59,937 nt of DNA, taken from positions 1 to 59,937 of the forward strand of contig CAIMUP010000138.1 of the NCBI GenBank assembly GCA_903844645.1, read 5' to 3'. A model generated the notes under the pieces. It was not told where the DNA came from, did not search any database, and worked only from the letters and a program-made list of their open reading frames with translations. This stretch comes from an uncultured Bacteroidota bacterium. Lineage in GTDB: Bacteria; Bacteroidota; Bacteroidia; AKYH767-A; JABDAW01. Positions 8,114 to 18,900 of the stretch are shown here, piece after piece. The number at the start of each line of letters is the position of its first letter. Position 1 is the first letter of the stretch. Both the position numbers and the translations under genes were made by a program.

Positions 8114-8710
8114 TTATTGTTTCATGTTTTTTGAAAACTCTTTAAATTCTATATAACTCTCAAAAGTAGCAGACTTGAGAGGGTCGTTTTCAACTAATTT
8201 ATTTAATTCTATCTTAAAATCTGATGTAGCCAGCGATTCGTTTTCAAACATTTCTAACAACCCATTTTCTTTTGCGATCCTATACCATTCCGTGTCATTT
8301 TCATGACATCTTTCAATTAGCTCGTTTGCATTCCAGCCTTTATATTCAGTCGCAATATATTCTAAAACTGATATATCATTTGAGGAGAATTCATCACTGC
8401 TAAATTCTTTAATAGCCTTAATAAATCTATAACCTGTTGAGTTTATTTCAATCTTAATATAGTCCTTTAATAATTTTAGTCCTTCATCGTTAGTCAATTC
8501 AAAATATAATGAAACATTGACTGGTCCCATTTGCCAAACTTTATAATCCAAATTAAACATGGGGATACCATACTTTATTACACAATATTCCTCAGTTAAA
8601 TATATTAACTTTAATATGCTCGTCTTCGATAAATTTGGAAATTTGTTGCTAAAAAAGATTATTGCATTTCCTAATTTATCAATTTCGTCTTTATTAAGAT
8701 GCTCTAACAT
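8114..8710 (-). CDS. Panacea-domain antitoxin (SocA/DUF4065-like)
   Basis: 198 residues. The segment LSKTSILKLIYLTEEYCVIKYG, followed by W.MGPV....YFEL, is the diagnostic start of the Panacea (DUF4065, SocA-type) domain. Panacea proteins are antitoxins that neutralise very different toxins encoded next to them. The partner lies 4 bp downstream. The C-terminal third (KAIKEFSSDEFSSNDISVLEYI) is typical of the domain's end, followed by a partner-specific tail. Probably stabilises the island or acts in defence. Confidence 0.8.
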   Translation of the reverse strand: MLEHLNKDEIDKLGNAIIFFSNKFPNLSKTSILKLIYLTEEYCVIKYGIPMFNLDYKVWQMGPVNVSLYFELTNDEGLKLLKDYIKIEINSTGYRFIKAIKEFSSDEFSSNDISVLEYIATEYKGWNANELIERCHENDTEWYRIAKENGLLEMFENESLATSDFKIELNKLVENDPLKSATFESYIEFKEFSKNMKQ

Positions 8711-9107
8711 CTTTTAATATTTTTGTTTCCAAAACCCATTTCGTAAAGCCAATATAACTTCATTTGATTATTAATAACTTTTTCTTTTTATGGTTCTTGT
8801 ATTAAACGTTTTATTAAACACAATGGTTGCAATATTTGACCTCATGGCATATTTAAGTACCTTCTGTGTAAATATATACAAATGCTCAAAACGCCCGTCA
8901 TTACTCATGTTCATTGAATTTTTTCGCTCTTTTTATTTATCATTTGGAATGGCAAATATATAAAATAGTTAAGACAACAAATTTTTTTAACTCATACTGG
9001 TTATAAATTTCTTGAACTGTTCATAAAACACTATTGCTTTTTTCAAAACCCTTGTCATTAGTGTAGAATACTATTTTAAAACCTAAGTTGGGGAAATGGG
9101 TATTGCC
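8711..9107. other. Gene-free stretch
   Basis: About 400 bp, AT-rich. I see no gene, RNA or repeat in it. Confidence 0.4.
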
Positions 9108-9511
9108 TCACATCACAAAACCATACTTCCCAACAATATCCTCAAACTCCTCCTTAAATCTTTTCTTCGTATGAATATAATCCATACATTTTATATAATC
9201 CCGCATAGCATCTATTGAAGATTGCCCCACTGAAACGGCAATAAAACTTTCATTCCATTTGAATTTTGAATCTTCCTTAATAAAATCCAATGTGCTGAAT
9301 CCTGTTGAATAGAATGAATAGTTCGTTTCAAGTCTGTTTCTAAAGATACCGGAAACAGGCAATGAACATGTTCTGCATGACCGTTAAGGCAATCAATTTT
9401 TATCTTTTGTTTGGCACAGAATTCTTTCATATAAGGGAATAATTTCTTTCTTAAATCATCAAACAGAATCGGTTGTTGCAGTTCTGTTGTCCAAATCACA
9501 TGAACCCAAAT
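9108..9511 (-). pseudogene. Broken IS200/IS605-type transposase
   Basis: Remnant of a Y1 HUH transposase of the IS200-like (TnpA) family. The first part (IWVHVIWTTELQQPIL.. to GHAEHVHCLFPV) holds the metal-binding HVH motif. The second (FKWNESFIAVSVGQSSID, then RDYIKCMDYIH) holds the region of the catalytic tyrosine. The two parts are in different frames; the shift falls near 9300. The N-terminus, normally starting about 8 residues earlier with an ATG, has no start codon. No tnpB is present. The gene is dead and its hairpin ends are not obvious. Confidence 0.8.
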
Positions 9512-9556
9512 CCAAATTAAACAACCAAAACAAAATCGGAAACCAAATGTAATTCA

Positions 9557-9739
9557 TTAATAACATTTGCCTTGCAATTCCTTCACCAATTCATCCATCC
9601 CAACTCCATATATAACAATAAAATTTTTTATTTTCAAAAACACCTTTTCAGCAATTTTTTCAACTATTCCCAAATCTTTGAACCCCTCTAAAATAAAGCC
9701 ACTTCTACTATTCCAAAACAAATTAGGTACATGGTCAAT
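9557..9739 (-). pseudogene. Short open remnant of unknown gene
   Basis: A 60-codon frame without a plausible start, reading ...NLFWNSRSGFILEGF, then FIVIYGVGMDELVKELQGK and a stop. It looks like the 3' end of a decayed gene next to the dead transposase. Family unknown. Confidence 0.3.
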
Positions 9740-9763
9740 TTAATATTTTTGGGGGTTATGTAT

Positions 9764-10132
9764 TTATTTTATGATTATTAAAGAGATTAGAATTCCATAG
9801 ATAATGATCGGAATTGCTACGCAGATATAAACAGAAGAAGCATAATAGTTACTTCCATACCTGTTGAAAAAATTTAAAAACTTAACAGAACTTCCAAATA
9901 ACCAATCTGAATATGATTTAAAATTTCTACATCCTACAATTACACCAATGCTGAATATGATAAAAGCAATTGAAATAAAATAAGACCTGAAATAAAAATC
10001 AAGCATAATAAACCATGATAAAGGTACTAAAAAATAATAAACTATAATGTTAACTTCATTGTATGTTCTTCCAGTCAATTTACCAATGAAGAATAGAGTG
10101 CCTGCTACCATTCTAAAGATTATTGTTATCAT
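9764..10132 (-). CDS. Hypothetical membrane protein
   Basis: 122 residues, very hydrophobic, with four likely membrane spans: around 2-18, 29-44, 50-67 and 98-121. No known family recognised. It follows the coiled-coil gene of the restriction operon by 68 bp on the same strand, so it may be the last gene of that operon or a separate small gene. Confidence 0.5.
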   Translation of the reverse strand: MITIIFRMVAGTLFFIGKLTGRTYNEVNIIVYYFLVPLSWFIMLDFYFRSYFISIAFIIFSIGVIVGCRNFKSYSDWLFGSSVKFLNFFNRYGSNYYASSVYICVAIPIIIYGILISLIIIK

Positions 10133-10200
10133 TTATTTTATTTCTTGATTGATTGCTGATTAGACATATTGCGTACTAAATAATCCAGCAATCTCGTAAA

Positions 10201-10902
10201 TTAGTGCTTAGCAATTAACCAAAGAATAGACAATAATAACAAACCAAATCCAACAATCTGAATTATTCTATTTGTCTTGATTTCCTTTTGCAATAACTGA
10301 TTTTGTTCTGCCAGATGCTTAATGATTTCAGCCGTTTTTGCATTTTCATGAGATACCAAATCAGAAGCAACCTGTTCAATTGTATGTTTGATGTTTTCAT
10401 TGACTAAGGAAAAACCACTTCTTAAATTTTGGTTTGTTTCCTCAAATCCCCTTTCAATTTTTTCTTGTGAACGCTGTATAGTTGTTTGAAGATTCCCAAC
10501 TCCAATGTTGATTGAAGAAATTTGGTTGTCAATTTTGTCTAACCTCTCTGGAAAATTTATCTTTCTTAATTCTAAAATGTAGTCATTGATTGCTTTCTCT
10601 AATTTTTTTGTTTCCTCAATGACTTGGCTTAACTGCTTTGCTTTCTCTTTTAGCTCGGTCAGTAATAATTGCAATTGCTTTTCAATCGCATCTATTTTTT
10701 CTTTGAGGTCTTTCTGTAAATCTTTACGATGTTTTTCCTCTACTGATTTCAATTCAGTAAGCAGTTCAGGAATTTTCTTCAAAATATCTGCCGCTGTCTT
10801 GGCAACTTTAGAAGCATCTTCTATATGCTTAATAGCAACAGAAACTGTTTCAAGTTCGGTTTGAAGTTTTTCTAATTTTTCAATTACTTGTTGTGATGGC
10901 AT
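10201..10902 (-). CDS. Tail-anchored coiled-coil protein
   Basis: 233 residues. Residues 1 to about 125 are charged heptad-like helix (LEKLQTELETVSVAIKHIED, KDLQKDLKEKIDAIEKQLQL). After another helical region to about 205, a single hydrophobic span at about 211-231 (IIQIVGFGLLLLSILWLIA) ends two residues before the stop. This is a cytosolic coiled coil held in the inner membrane by its tail. The start codon overlaps the end of the RecQ-like gene by 23 bp, so the two are translationally linked. A membrane sensor or effector of the defence operon is possible but is inference. Confidence 0.7.
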   Translation of the reverse strand: MPSQQVIEKLEKLQTELETVSVAIKHIEDASKVAKTAADILKKIPELLTELKSVEEKHRKDLQKDLKEKIDAIEKQLQLLLTELKEKAKQLSQVIEETKKLEKAINDYILELRKINFPERLDKIDNQISSINIGVGNLQTTIQRSQEKIERGFEETNQNLRSGFSLVNENIKHTIEQVASDLVSHENAKTAEIIKHLAEQNQLLQKEIKTNRIIQIVGFGLLLLSILWLIAKH

Positions 10903-13900
10903 TACTATTATCTTTTAAAAATTTAAGGTTAAACTTTTTAATCCAATTCAAATTCTTTGTTGTGTAGTAGTCATCATCAACATCTCCAAATAATTCATCG
11001 GGAATTTCTCCGATGTGTCTTTTGATATTTTCCTTAAACCGCAAAAAGAATTCTTCAAAGTTAAAAGTATCTGGTTCAAGTTCACTCCAACTACTGATTC
11101 CAATTTTCAATTCTTCAATCGCCTCTTTAACCAACTGTGGTGAATTGGGTGAAAGAAGATAAAGCGAATATGATTTCAGAATATTAAATTGAGGTGCTCC
11201 GCTTGTTCCTCTCAACATTCGCATTGTTGCTCCTCGCAAATGTTTTATGTTGTTTACGATTGCTCCGTTATCATCAAAGTCAATAATCTTTTCAATGTAT
11301 TTCCAAATGGTTTCTTCAATCGGTAAATCATAAACAAAATCTTTGTTCAAATCTGCATCAACTGTTTCTCCTGTTTCCGTTTGTGCTACATTTCCTTCTC
11401 GTGAATACTTGGCATTGAAATAATAATATATGTTCTCTTTGATTTTTTTTGATTGTTCAATTGGGTCTGCAACTACAATTGTTTCATCACACAAACCAAC
11501 CATATCATCAATTGCTCGTTTTCGTTTGTCTGCAATTTTCTCGTAAATAAAATTTGTCAGATGCTCCAAACACTTGCTAATGACTGTTGCATTTTCGCTT
11601 GCATTAAAATCGTTTTGACATTTCTCTCTTAGTTTTCGTGCTTCTTCCTTTGAAGTATATCTTTCAACTAATGATTGATAGTTTTCAAAATACTGGTCGT
11701 TTGTTTTCTTACTTAACTTAACCTTGTAAACCTGTTGCTGATATTCTATTGTGTAAGTATCAATAATGTTTATGCTGGTTAATCGGTAAATTGCTTTGGC
11801 TGTGTCGTCTTGGTTTCTTGGAATGTAATACCTAACCTTCAACATTACTGTTTCAAGTAGAAGGGTTCTATCTTCTTCATTCGTTAATGGTAAACCGTTT
11901 ATAAAATCCTCAAAACTGTTATCCCATTTTATTGCGTCTTTGAATTTACTTTTCAAATTGGATTCTGTAATTCTATTGTTTGTCAATAGCCATTGTATGC
12001 GACTGCTTTGTTTGAAATAGTCATAGTGTTTTTCAAATGCAAACTCGTCTGTAATATCAAACCCACCTATTTCACCCTTACAGAAAAACATATTCTTAAA
12101 CGGAATTGTAATTGGCAATGAGAAATCAAAGTCAACATCACTTAATAATTGTTCAAGCCCTAAATGTGCTTCAGTGTTGGCTGCTTTTGTATTTAAGAAA
12201 GTTCTTGTTTCCTCTTTGTTTAGGTTTTGAAAATTCGGAATGAATGAATTTACTATTTCAAGATATTCGTTTGCTAATTCTGTGCTTGCAAAATTTGAAG
12301 TCGTTTTATTTTGAATGTTAATCCAACCGATATTTCCGTCTTGACTATTTTTAATAAAAATAATGTGTGTCCAATCTCTATCGGGTGCTCCATTTCTACC
12401 CTGTGTGATTCCTCCTAATTTTAAATTCAATTCATCGTCAAACGCTTCGTTCAGTTTATCATTCAGCAAACGCAAGTTTGTAATGTTTGGAAAAAATATT
12501 TTGTTTCTCAACTCCCAAATAACGCTTCGTTCTTTGTCTGCTCCTTTGAAAGATGTTTTGTAAAAGTTATCTAAAACTTGTCTGTCTCTTCCAATTTGAT
12601 TGTTGTAAAGAACGATTGACAAAGAAGTTTTTCCGTCTCTGCCTGCTCTTCCGCTTTCTTGAACAAAAGATTCTATTGAAGAAGAAATGTTGCTGTGAAT
12701 TGTCAAGCGTACATTTGATTTGTCTATTCCCATTCCAAATGCTTTTGTTGCAACCATTACGGATGCTTCATCTTCTTTAAACAATTTCAGATTCTCAAAT
12801 GATAGTTTGTCTTGTTCGTCTCTGTCAAGTGAGTTTCCACTTCCTTTGAAGAAAACTATTTTATCGTTTGCTGATTGTAATTGCTGAACATAAGTTTCTA
12901 CTCCCAATTCACTTGTCTTGTGAGGGCAAAAAACAATTACACCGTAATTGAATTTTTCTTTGTCGCTTTTCTGAAATGGCAAATCGTTTTCTGCACATAA
13001 AATTATTCTGCCTGTATTGCTTACAATAAATTCTGTTTCAGTGATTGTAGATTGTTCTGCATTTGGCAAATAATCCCTGTATGTCTTTTGTAAAATTCCC
13101 GAATACACATTCGGGTTGTTGTATTTCAAAAGCAGTTTATCTGCTTCGTTGATATGAGTAATAATTGTTTGCGTTCGCTGCAATTTCTTTTCACCTACTG
13201 TTTGTTTATTGACTTGCACACCATTTTCAGCAACAACTGTTATCGGATGTATCTGATAGTTTATTTCATCACGAACCGTGTTCTCATAACGAATGACAGC
13301 TTTGCCGTCATTCCGCTTTATTTTCAATGCTCTTTCAATGTCTGCCAAAACATCAAAGGAAGCGGTGGCTGTCAAACCGAAAATAGGAATGTGGTTTTCA
13401 TCAAATGTTTTGCAAAACTCAATTGCGTTTTCTCCTAAGTTCAAATATGGGGTTCTGAAATCGTGTCCCCATTCGGAAACGCAATGTGCTTCATCAATTA
13501 CGCAATAGGAAAAGAAAAAACCTTTGTCATTTGTTTTTTCAAGTGCCTCTCTGAATTCTTGAATAACTAATCTTTCTGGAGAACAAAAAAGAAATTGAGT
13601 TTTGCCATAAGGCAAAACTTTATCTTGAACAAAAACTTTTTCTTCTCTTGTCAGAATGGAATTAATAAAATCACATTTGTCAATTCCAATTTTTAACAAT
13701 CCTTCATACTGGTCAACCATTAAAGAACGAATAGGGTCAATTATAATTGTAACTCCTGGTTGCAACAAAGCCGCTAACTGATATGTCAAAGATTTTCCGC
13801 CTCCTGTTGGCAACAAACCAATAACAGTTTCATTTTTCAATGCTCTGTTCAAAATTGGAAGTTGCCCTTTCCTAAATTTTTTATGGTCAAAAATATTATC

Positions 13901-15232
13901 AAGAAAATATTCAATAAAAGGTATGGCTTCTGCAATTTCTTTGTGCTGTTCGTTTCCGATTTCCGTGGTTAAATCTCTATAGTCAATTTTGTTTGAACAA
14001 TAGATTTCATTTCGGTAGTCGTGTTCTGTAAAATGTGAACTGCGAATGATAACAGAGTTTGGTAAACCTTGAAAGTCATTATCTGCTTGGAAAATTCCTG
14101 TTCGCCAAAGAGTTGAAATATCAATTACCAAATCATATTCATCGGCAACAATATTTTCAGTATTTAGATTGCAGCGTACAGGTTGCAATTCTTGATTGAA
14201 AAAATTTGCGTCAGCAAATATTGTTGCTTCAATTTTTGGAATTGATGTTTGCTTATTTTCAAGTCCTATCAAATTTTCGTAAAGCAAATTCAAATCTTCA
14301 ACGGCAATGTGTCCGCAAGGAATATCTCTTTCAAGAATAGCAACACGAATTTTGGTTTTGTTTGTTGCTGTTAGTTCCTCGCATTTTACAATCAAGAATT
14401 GATTGATGACTTTCTGCAACCTTGCAATTGCTACGGGTGCTAAAACATAAGTTTGAAGTTTCTTTATTTCTTCAAAATCTTTTTGAAGCAAACAGTCAAC
14501 CATTTTGAAGTATTCAGTTTGTGATAAAGTTTCAATAAGGTTTGCAGTATCTTTTCTGGTGTTGTCTTCCGTTATTCTTTTTGTTGTGTGTCCAAACTTT
14601 GCAGTTTCATAATCTCTGATGTCGTCAATTAAATTGTTGTGGTATCGTTTGCCGTCAACTTCTATTATGAAAACACTTCGTTCTTTTAAATCTTTTTGTT
14701 TCTGATAAACAGTTGTCTTTTTTACTTCATTGAAGTAGGGGATTTCAAATGAAAAATCTGCTCTACTTTCATCACCACCATTGTTTGTTAAAGTTCTTCT
14801 CATTCTTTGGTGTTGAAAGAATTGAGTGAGCTGCTTTTTGTTTTGTGGAATGTAATTGTTGAGAAATGCTCTTTCAAAATTGCTTTCTAAATCTTCATTG
14901 TATAATTCAACGGCATTGTGTCTTGTGTCAACCAAGTGCAAAGCAGAATAAAAATCGGTCGCTCTTAGTCCAGTTGATAAAAAATTGAGTTTAGCAGAAA
15001 TGATTTTGCTACAAATTGTCGGGGTTCCTCTTGTGATAATATTGTTTGCTACTGCTAATAGCGAATGAATGGAAGTTGGATTGTCAAAGTCAATTTCAGT
15101 TAAAGTGTCAAAGGTTGAAACTGATTCAAGCAAGCCAAGAACTTTATACTTATACTCATTTCCCTTTCGCAAACTGGTAATGCTGTCAAACACATTCTTG
15201 TCAAGATAGCTTGCTTTATACTGTCGTTTCAT
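10880..15232 (-). CDS. RecQ-like helicase with N-terminal nuclease-like region
   Basis: 1450 residues, over twice the length of RecQ. The helicase core shows Walker A PTGGGKS (475-481), DEAHCVSEWGHDFR (580-593, the RecQ motif II and aromatic loop), TATA (621-624), motif V ATKAFGMGID (828-837) and motif VI QESGRAGRDGK (858-868). Upstream, FSFEIPYFN and FIIEVDGKRYHN (188-199) followed by DYETAKFG resemble the D...ExK core of DUF559/Vsr-type PD-(D/E)XK nucleases. The 580 residues after the core match no family I know. Lies in the type I restriction operon, 51 bp after the metallopeptidase gene, and overlaps the coiled-coil gene. Likely a DNA-processing defence protein. Confidence 0.85.
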   Translation of the reverse strand: MKRQYKASYLDKNVFDSITSLRKGNEYKYKVLGLLESVSTFDTLTEIDFDNPTSIHSLLAVANNIITRGTPTICSKIISAKLNFLSTGLRATDFYSALHLVDTRHNAVELYNEDLESNFERAFLNNYIPQNKKQLTQFFQHQRMRRTLTNNGGDESRADFSFEIPYFNEVKKTTVYQKQKDLKERSVFIIEVDGKRYHNNLIDDIRDYETAKFGHTTKRITEDNTRKDTANLIETLSQTEYFKMVDCLLQKDFEEIKKLQTYVLAPVAIARLQKVINQFLIVKCEELTATNKTKIRVAILERDIPCGHIAVEDLNLLYENLIGLENKQTSIPKIEATIFADANFFNQELQPVRCNLNTENIVADEYDLVIDISTLWRTGIFQADNDFQGLPNSVIIRSSHFTEHDYRNEIYCSNKIDYRDLTTEIGNEQHKEIAEAIPFIEYFLDNIFDHKKFRKGQLPILNRALKNETVIGLLPTGGGKSLTYQLAALLQPGVTIIIDPIRSLMVDQYEGLLKIGIDKCDFINSILTREEKVFVQDKVLPYGKTQFLFCSPERLVIQEFREALEKTNDKGFFFSYCVIDEAHCVSEWGHDFRTPYLNLGENAIEFCKTFDENHIPIFGLTATASFDVLADIERALKIKRNDGKAVIRYENTVRDEINYQIHPITVVAENGVQVNKQTVGEKKLQRTQTIITHINEADKLLLKYNNPNVYSGILQKTYRDYLPNAEQSTITETEFIVSNTGRIILCAENDLPFQKSDKEKFNYGVIVFCPHKTSELGVETYVQQLQSANDKIVFFKGSGNSLDRDEQDKLSFENLKLFKEDEASVMVATKAFGMGIDKSNVRLTIHSNISSSIESFVQESGRAGRDGKTSLSIVLYNNQIGRDRQVLDNFYKTSFKGADKERSVIWELRNKIFFPNITNLRLLNDKLNEAFDDELNLKLGGITQGRNGAPDRDWTHIIFIKNSQDGNIGWINIQNKTTSNFASTELANEYLEIVNSFIPNFQNLNKEETRTFLNTKAANTEAHLGLEQLLSDVDFDFSLPITIPFKNMFFCKGEIGGFDITDEFAFEKHYDYFKQSSRIQWLLTNNRITESNLKSKFKDAIKWDNSFEDFINGLPLTNEEDRTLLLETVMLKVRYYIPRNQDDTAKAIYRLTSINIIDTYTIEYQQQVYKVKLSKKTNDQYFENYQSLVERYTSKEEARKLREKCQNDFNASENATVISKCLEHLTNFIYEKIADKRKRAIDDMVGLCDETIVVADPIEQSKKIKENIYYYFNAKYSREGNVAQTETGETVDADLNKDFVYDLPIEETIWKYIEKIIDFDDNGAIVNNIKHLRGATMRMLRGTSGAPQFNILKSYSLYLLSPNSPQLVKEAIEELKIGISSWSELEPDTFNFEEFFLRFKENIKRHIGEIPDELFGDVDDDYYTTKNLNWIKKFNLKFLKDNSNAITTSN

Positions 15233-15283
15233 TTTTAAAAATTCAGGTGCAAGTTAATTGAAAATATTTGTATTGTTATTCTT

Positions 15284-15943
15284 CTACAAGCTGTTTCCAT
15301 ATTTATCTAACCATTTTATTGCTTCCTGATATTCGGGGCAAAGTGATTTTAATTCTGTCCAAAATTTTTGGTGATGGTTCATTGTACGGGTGTGAACAAG
15401 TTCGTGAATGATTAAATAGTCAATAACAAACTGTGGTGTTTTGATTAATCGCCAATTGAAAGAAAGATTTTTTTCTACTGAACAATTACCCCACTTTGTT
15501 CTTTGGTCGCGGATAAAAACTTTGTTATAACGGAACTTGTGCTTCTTCGCTAACTCTATCAATCGTTCTGTGATGTGTCGCTTTGCAAATCGCTTATACC
15601 ATTTCAACTGCTCTGTCTTGTCAAGCAAGTTTGTCTTTGACTGAATAGTTTTTGAAGTGTGATTGATTACAACTTTGTTGTGCAAGTGTGCAGTGAAAAA
15701 ATAATTGTATCGGTTTCCTAAAATCAAAAGTTGATTGTGGTGTAATTTGATTTTGTCTTTCTTCTTGCTGAACGCTGTCAGGTTTTTGTCAATCCACTTT
15801 TGTTTTTTCTTAATCAGAGAATTGATTTCAGCATTTGAAAAATCTGTTGGCACTAACACACGAACAGAAAGATTTTCACTCACACGGATTCGTGCATGTT
15901 TCACTTCCTTCTTTTGCAATATGTAGTTGTCAGGTAATGTCAT
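15284..15943 (-). CDS. YgjP-type metallopeptidase (M48/DUF45)
   Basis: 219 residues. The zinc-binding HELVH is at 180-184 and the third ligand follows in MNHHQKFW (about 190). Upstream RDQRTKWGNCS (145-155) and NWRLIKTP are characteristic of the YgjP/DUF45 family. Genes of this family are commonly found right after hsdR in type I restriction operons, as here: start and hsdR stop share one base. The substrate is unknown; a role in trimming or regulating the restriction enzyme is often supposed. Confidence 0.9.
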   Translation of the reverse strand: MTLPDNYILQKKEVKHARIRVSENLSVRVLVPTDFSNAEINSLIKKKQKWIDKNLTAFSKKKDKIKLHHNQLLILGNRYNYFFTAHLHNKVVINHTSKTIQSKTNLLDKTEQLKWYKRFAKRHITERLIELAKKHKFRYNKVFIRDQRTKWGNCSVEKNLSFNWRLIKTPQFVIDYLIIHELVHTRTMNHHQKFWTELKSLCPEYQEAIKWLDKYGNSL

Positions 15944-18900
15944 TAGTCCAAAGCGTAGTGTTGAATAATTCGTTTCATAATTGCTTCAAGCAATTCGTTG
16001 TCCTCATCAATGTTCAAAGATTCATAAGTATCGTCAGCAGATAAAATTTCAATATCGGTCTGCAAGCGTTTTACTTCTCTGTCAATGTCCTGCCAGCCGA
16101 TGTAAATTTTTGATTTGATAAGTTCAACTGCTGCCTTTGAAAATTCTTTTGCTAATTCAGGATTCAGATTATTTCCCTTCTTATTTTTTATCTCGGTGAA
16201 AACATCAAAACTTCCTCTGTCCTCAAAACCCATTCTGTTTGGCAAAGAAGCCACATCATCAATTTCAGAATAGAGAGATTCCAATTCATGCAAACTTGTT
16301 TCAATGGTTTCCGATTCTGTTTCTTTTCGCTTTATCAATTCATCCAACCGATTTTGAAACTCCACATAAACCGGACTATCAATTTCATTTTTCCGAATTA
16401 CCGTTTCAATGTCACGAATAATTTTTTCCGCTTTGTCGCTTGGATTGAGTTTGCTCTTTTGCAAATTGTCCAAATACTTTTCATCAATATTTATTTCCGG
16501 TAAGTGTCCTTTGAAACTTAAAAGCGTTGCACTTTCTTGAATCAGTTTTCTTGTTTTCACTGCATAAATTTCAGCATCAAAATCAAGTCGCTTAAATTCT
16601 TCTAAATAGATTTCATAAATCTCATTCAGCCACAAATATTTTAATCTACTCTCTCTCAATTTCGGATGCGGTGAAAGTGCTTCATACAATGAAATAACTT
16701 CTTTCACATCAGCTTCAAACTTGCCTTGGTCAAGAGTTGAAAGCACTCTTACAATTGCAATGCTGCATTCATAACTGTCTTCCAAAACAATTTCATCAAA
16801 CGGTTTAAATGCTTTGTCCAACACTGCCGGAAACTCCTCAACCAATTTATCTACATCTTCAAACTCACCGATGTCAGCAGGGTCGTAATTCAATGCTTCA
16901 TTGTAATTCGTGAACACTCCAACATAGTCAACGATTCTCCCAAACTCCTTTGAGAGTTTCGTCACCTTATCATCAAACGGTCTGTTGGTTCTTGCAATGG
17001 CTTGCAAAAGATTGTGGTCTCTCAACGGACTATCCAAATACATGGTCTGCTCTACGGGTGCATCAAAACCTGTAAGCAACATATTGCACACGATAAAAAT
17101 TTTCAGGTTGTTGCCTTTCGCTTTTTCTTCATCGGTAATTCTTCGTTTGAATTGCTTAATCAATTTCTTTCTGTCGCCATCGCTTAGGTAATGGTCTTGA
17201 TACAATGCAAAGCGTTCAGCGTTGTCATAACTTCCTTCCGAAAAAATAATTCTGATTTCACTTCTGTCAAATCCATTTTTCAAAAGTTCGTTGTAGTAAA
17301 GCACACATGCTTCTTTGTCGCAACCTACTACCTGTGCTTTGAAGCCCTGTGGCTCAACAACATTTCTGTAATCTTCTGCAATGTCTTTTGCCAAAGTTTT
17401 TACTCTGTCAGGATGTTTCAAAAATTGTTTCCATGCCTGTGTTCTGCGTTCTACCAATCTTGTTTCATCTTCATTCAACTCTCCTGTAATTGCTTCCCAA
17501 CCTTCTTTCAATTTCTCTTTATCCAAATGCCATTTGATTGGTCCAAAAGTGTAACGAACTTTTACCGTTGCTCCATCTTCAATTGCATCTTTGATACTGT
17601 ATTGGTCAAGATATGCTTCCACCAATTTTGTTCCTTCACGAATTCCAAAATCACGATGCGTTTTCGGAATGGGTGTTCCTGTAAATGCAAACCTTCTTGC
17701 AAACGGAAAAACATTTTGCAGTTCAATTTGAAAATCTCCGTATTGTGTTCGGTGTGCTTCGTCAATCAACAAAATCACATTCGTTCTGTTATCTTCTCTC
17801 TCACCTAACTCCACAAACTTTTGAATTGTTGTAATAAAAACTCCTGCCGGTTTCGTATCAATCTTATGTTTCAAATCTCCGATGTTCCGTATCGTGTCCA
17901 CATTCGGAAATTCGCAATCGTCAAATGTTCCTCCGATTTGTTCTTTCAAATCTTTTCTGTCAACCACAATGTAAACAGTTGGGTCCTTCAGTTTCTCATG
18001 CTGACGAAGTTTGTAAGCAGTGTAAAGCATTGTCAAACTTTTTCCGCTTCCCTGTGTGTGCCAAATCACACCTTGTTTTAATTCTTGCTCAACAACTCTG
18101 TCAACAATTTTATTTGCTGCTCTCAACTGCTGATACCTTGCTACTTTTTTTATGATGCCTGAATCTTCCGTTCTCTCAAACACAATAAAGTGTTTCAGAA
18201 TATCCAACACTCTTGACGGTTGAAGCAAACCAACAATTCCCCATTTCATTTGCTCTTCGGGAATTTGTTTTCCGTCAACTGTTTTCAGATACTTTATTTT
18301 GAAACGGACATATCCATCTTTCTCATAGTGTTCACACAAATCATTTGCAACATCAAGAATCGGATTATCAAAAGCGGTGTCAATGATGTCGTCTTTCCAT
18401 TCATTGAAATAAGAAGCGGATGCACCAGGGATTCCGTATTTCGTTATTCTTCCGTTGCAAGCCACACCAAACAAATGACTCATCCAAAACTGTGATGCTC
18501 TCTGCTGATAAGTGTCAAACTGTTTTACACCTTCCATCCAGTTCGTTCCTTTTCTTGCTCTCTGTTTTGCTTCAATCGGCACAAGCGGAATTCCATTTAC
18601 CAATAACACAATATCCGTTTTCACCATCTTGTAACCTTGCACCCAATACTGTTGTGTAATGATGAAATCATTTCGCCAAATGTTTTCAAAGTCAATATAC
18701 ATGCAGTCCTGCGGTTCGCCTTGTATGTTGATGGTTGCACCTGCGGCTAAACGATTCAGAAATTTTTCGTTGCCGTCAATGGGAGTAGGATTGTTCAGGT
18801 TTTGCGTAAGTGTGTCCATTACGCTTTGGGCATCTGCATCCGTTAAGCCGTTGAACTCTTTTATTTTTTCTAAAAGAATTTGCTCAATGATTGGATTTGA

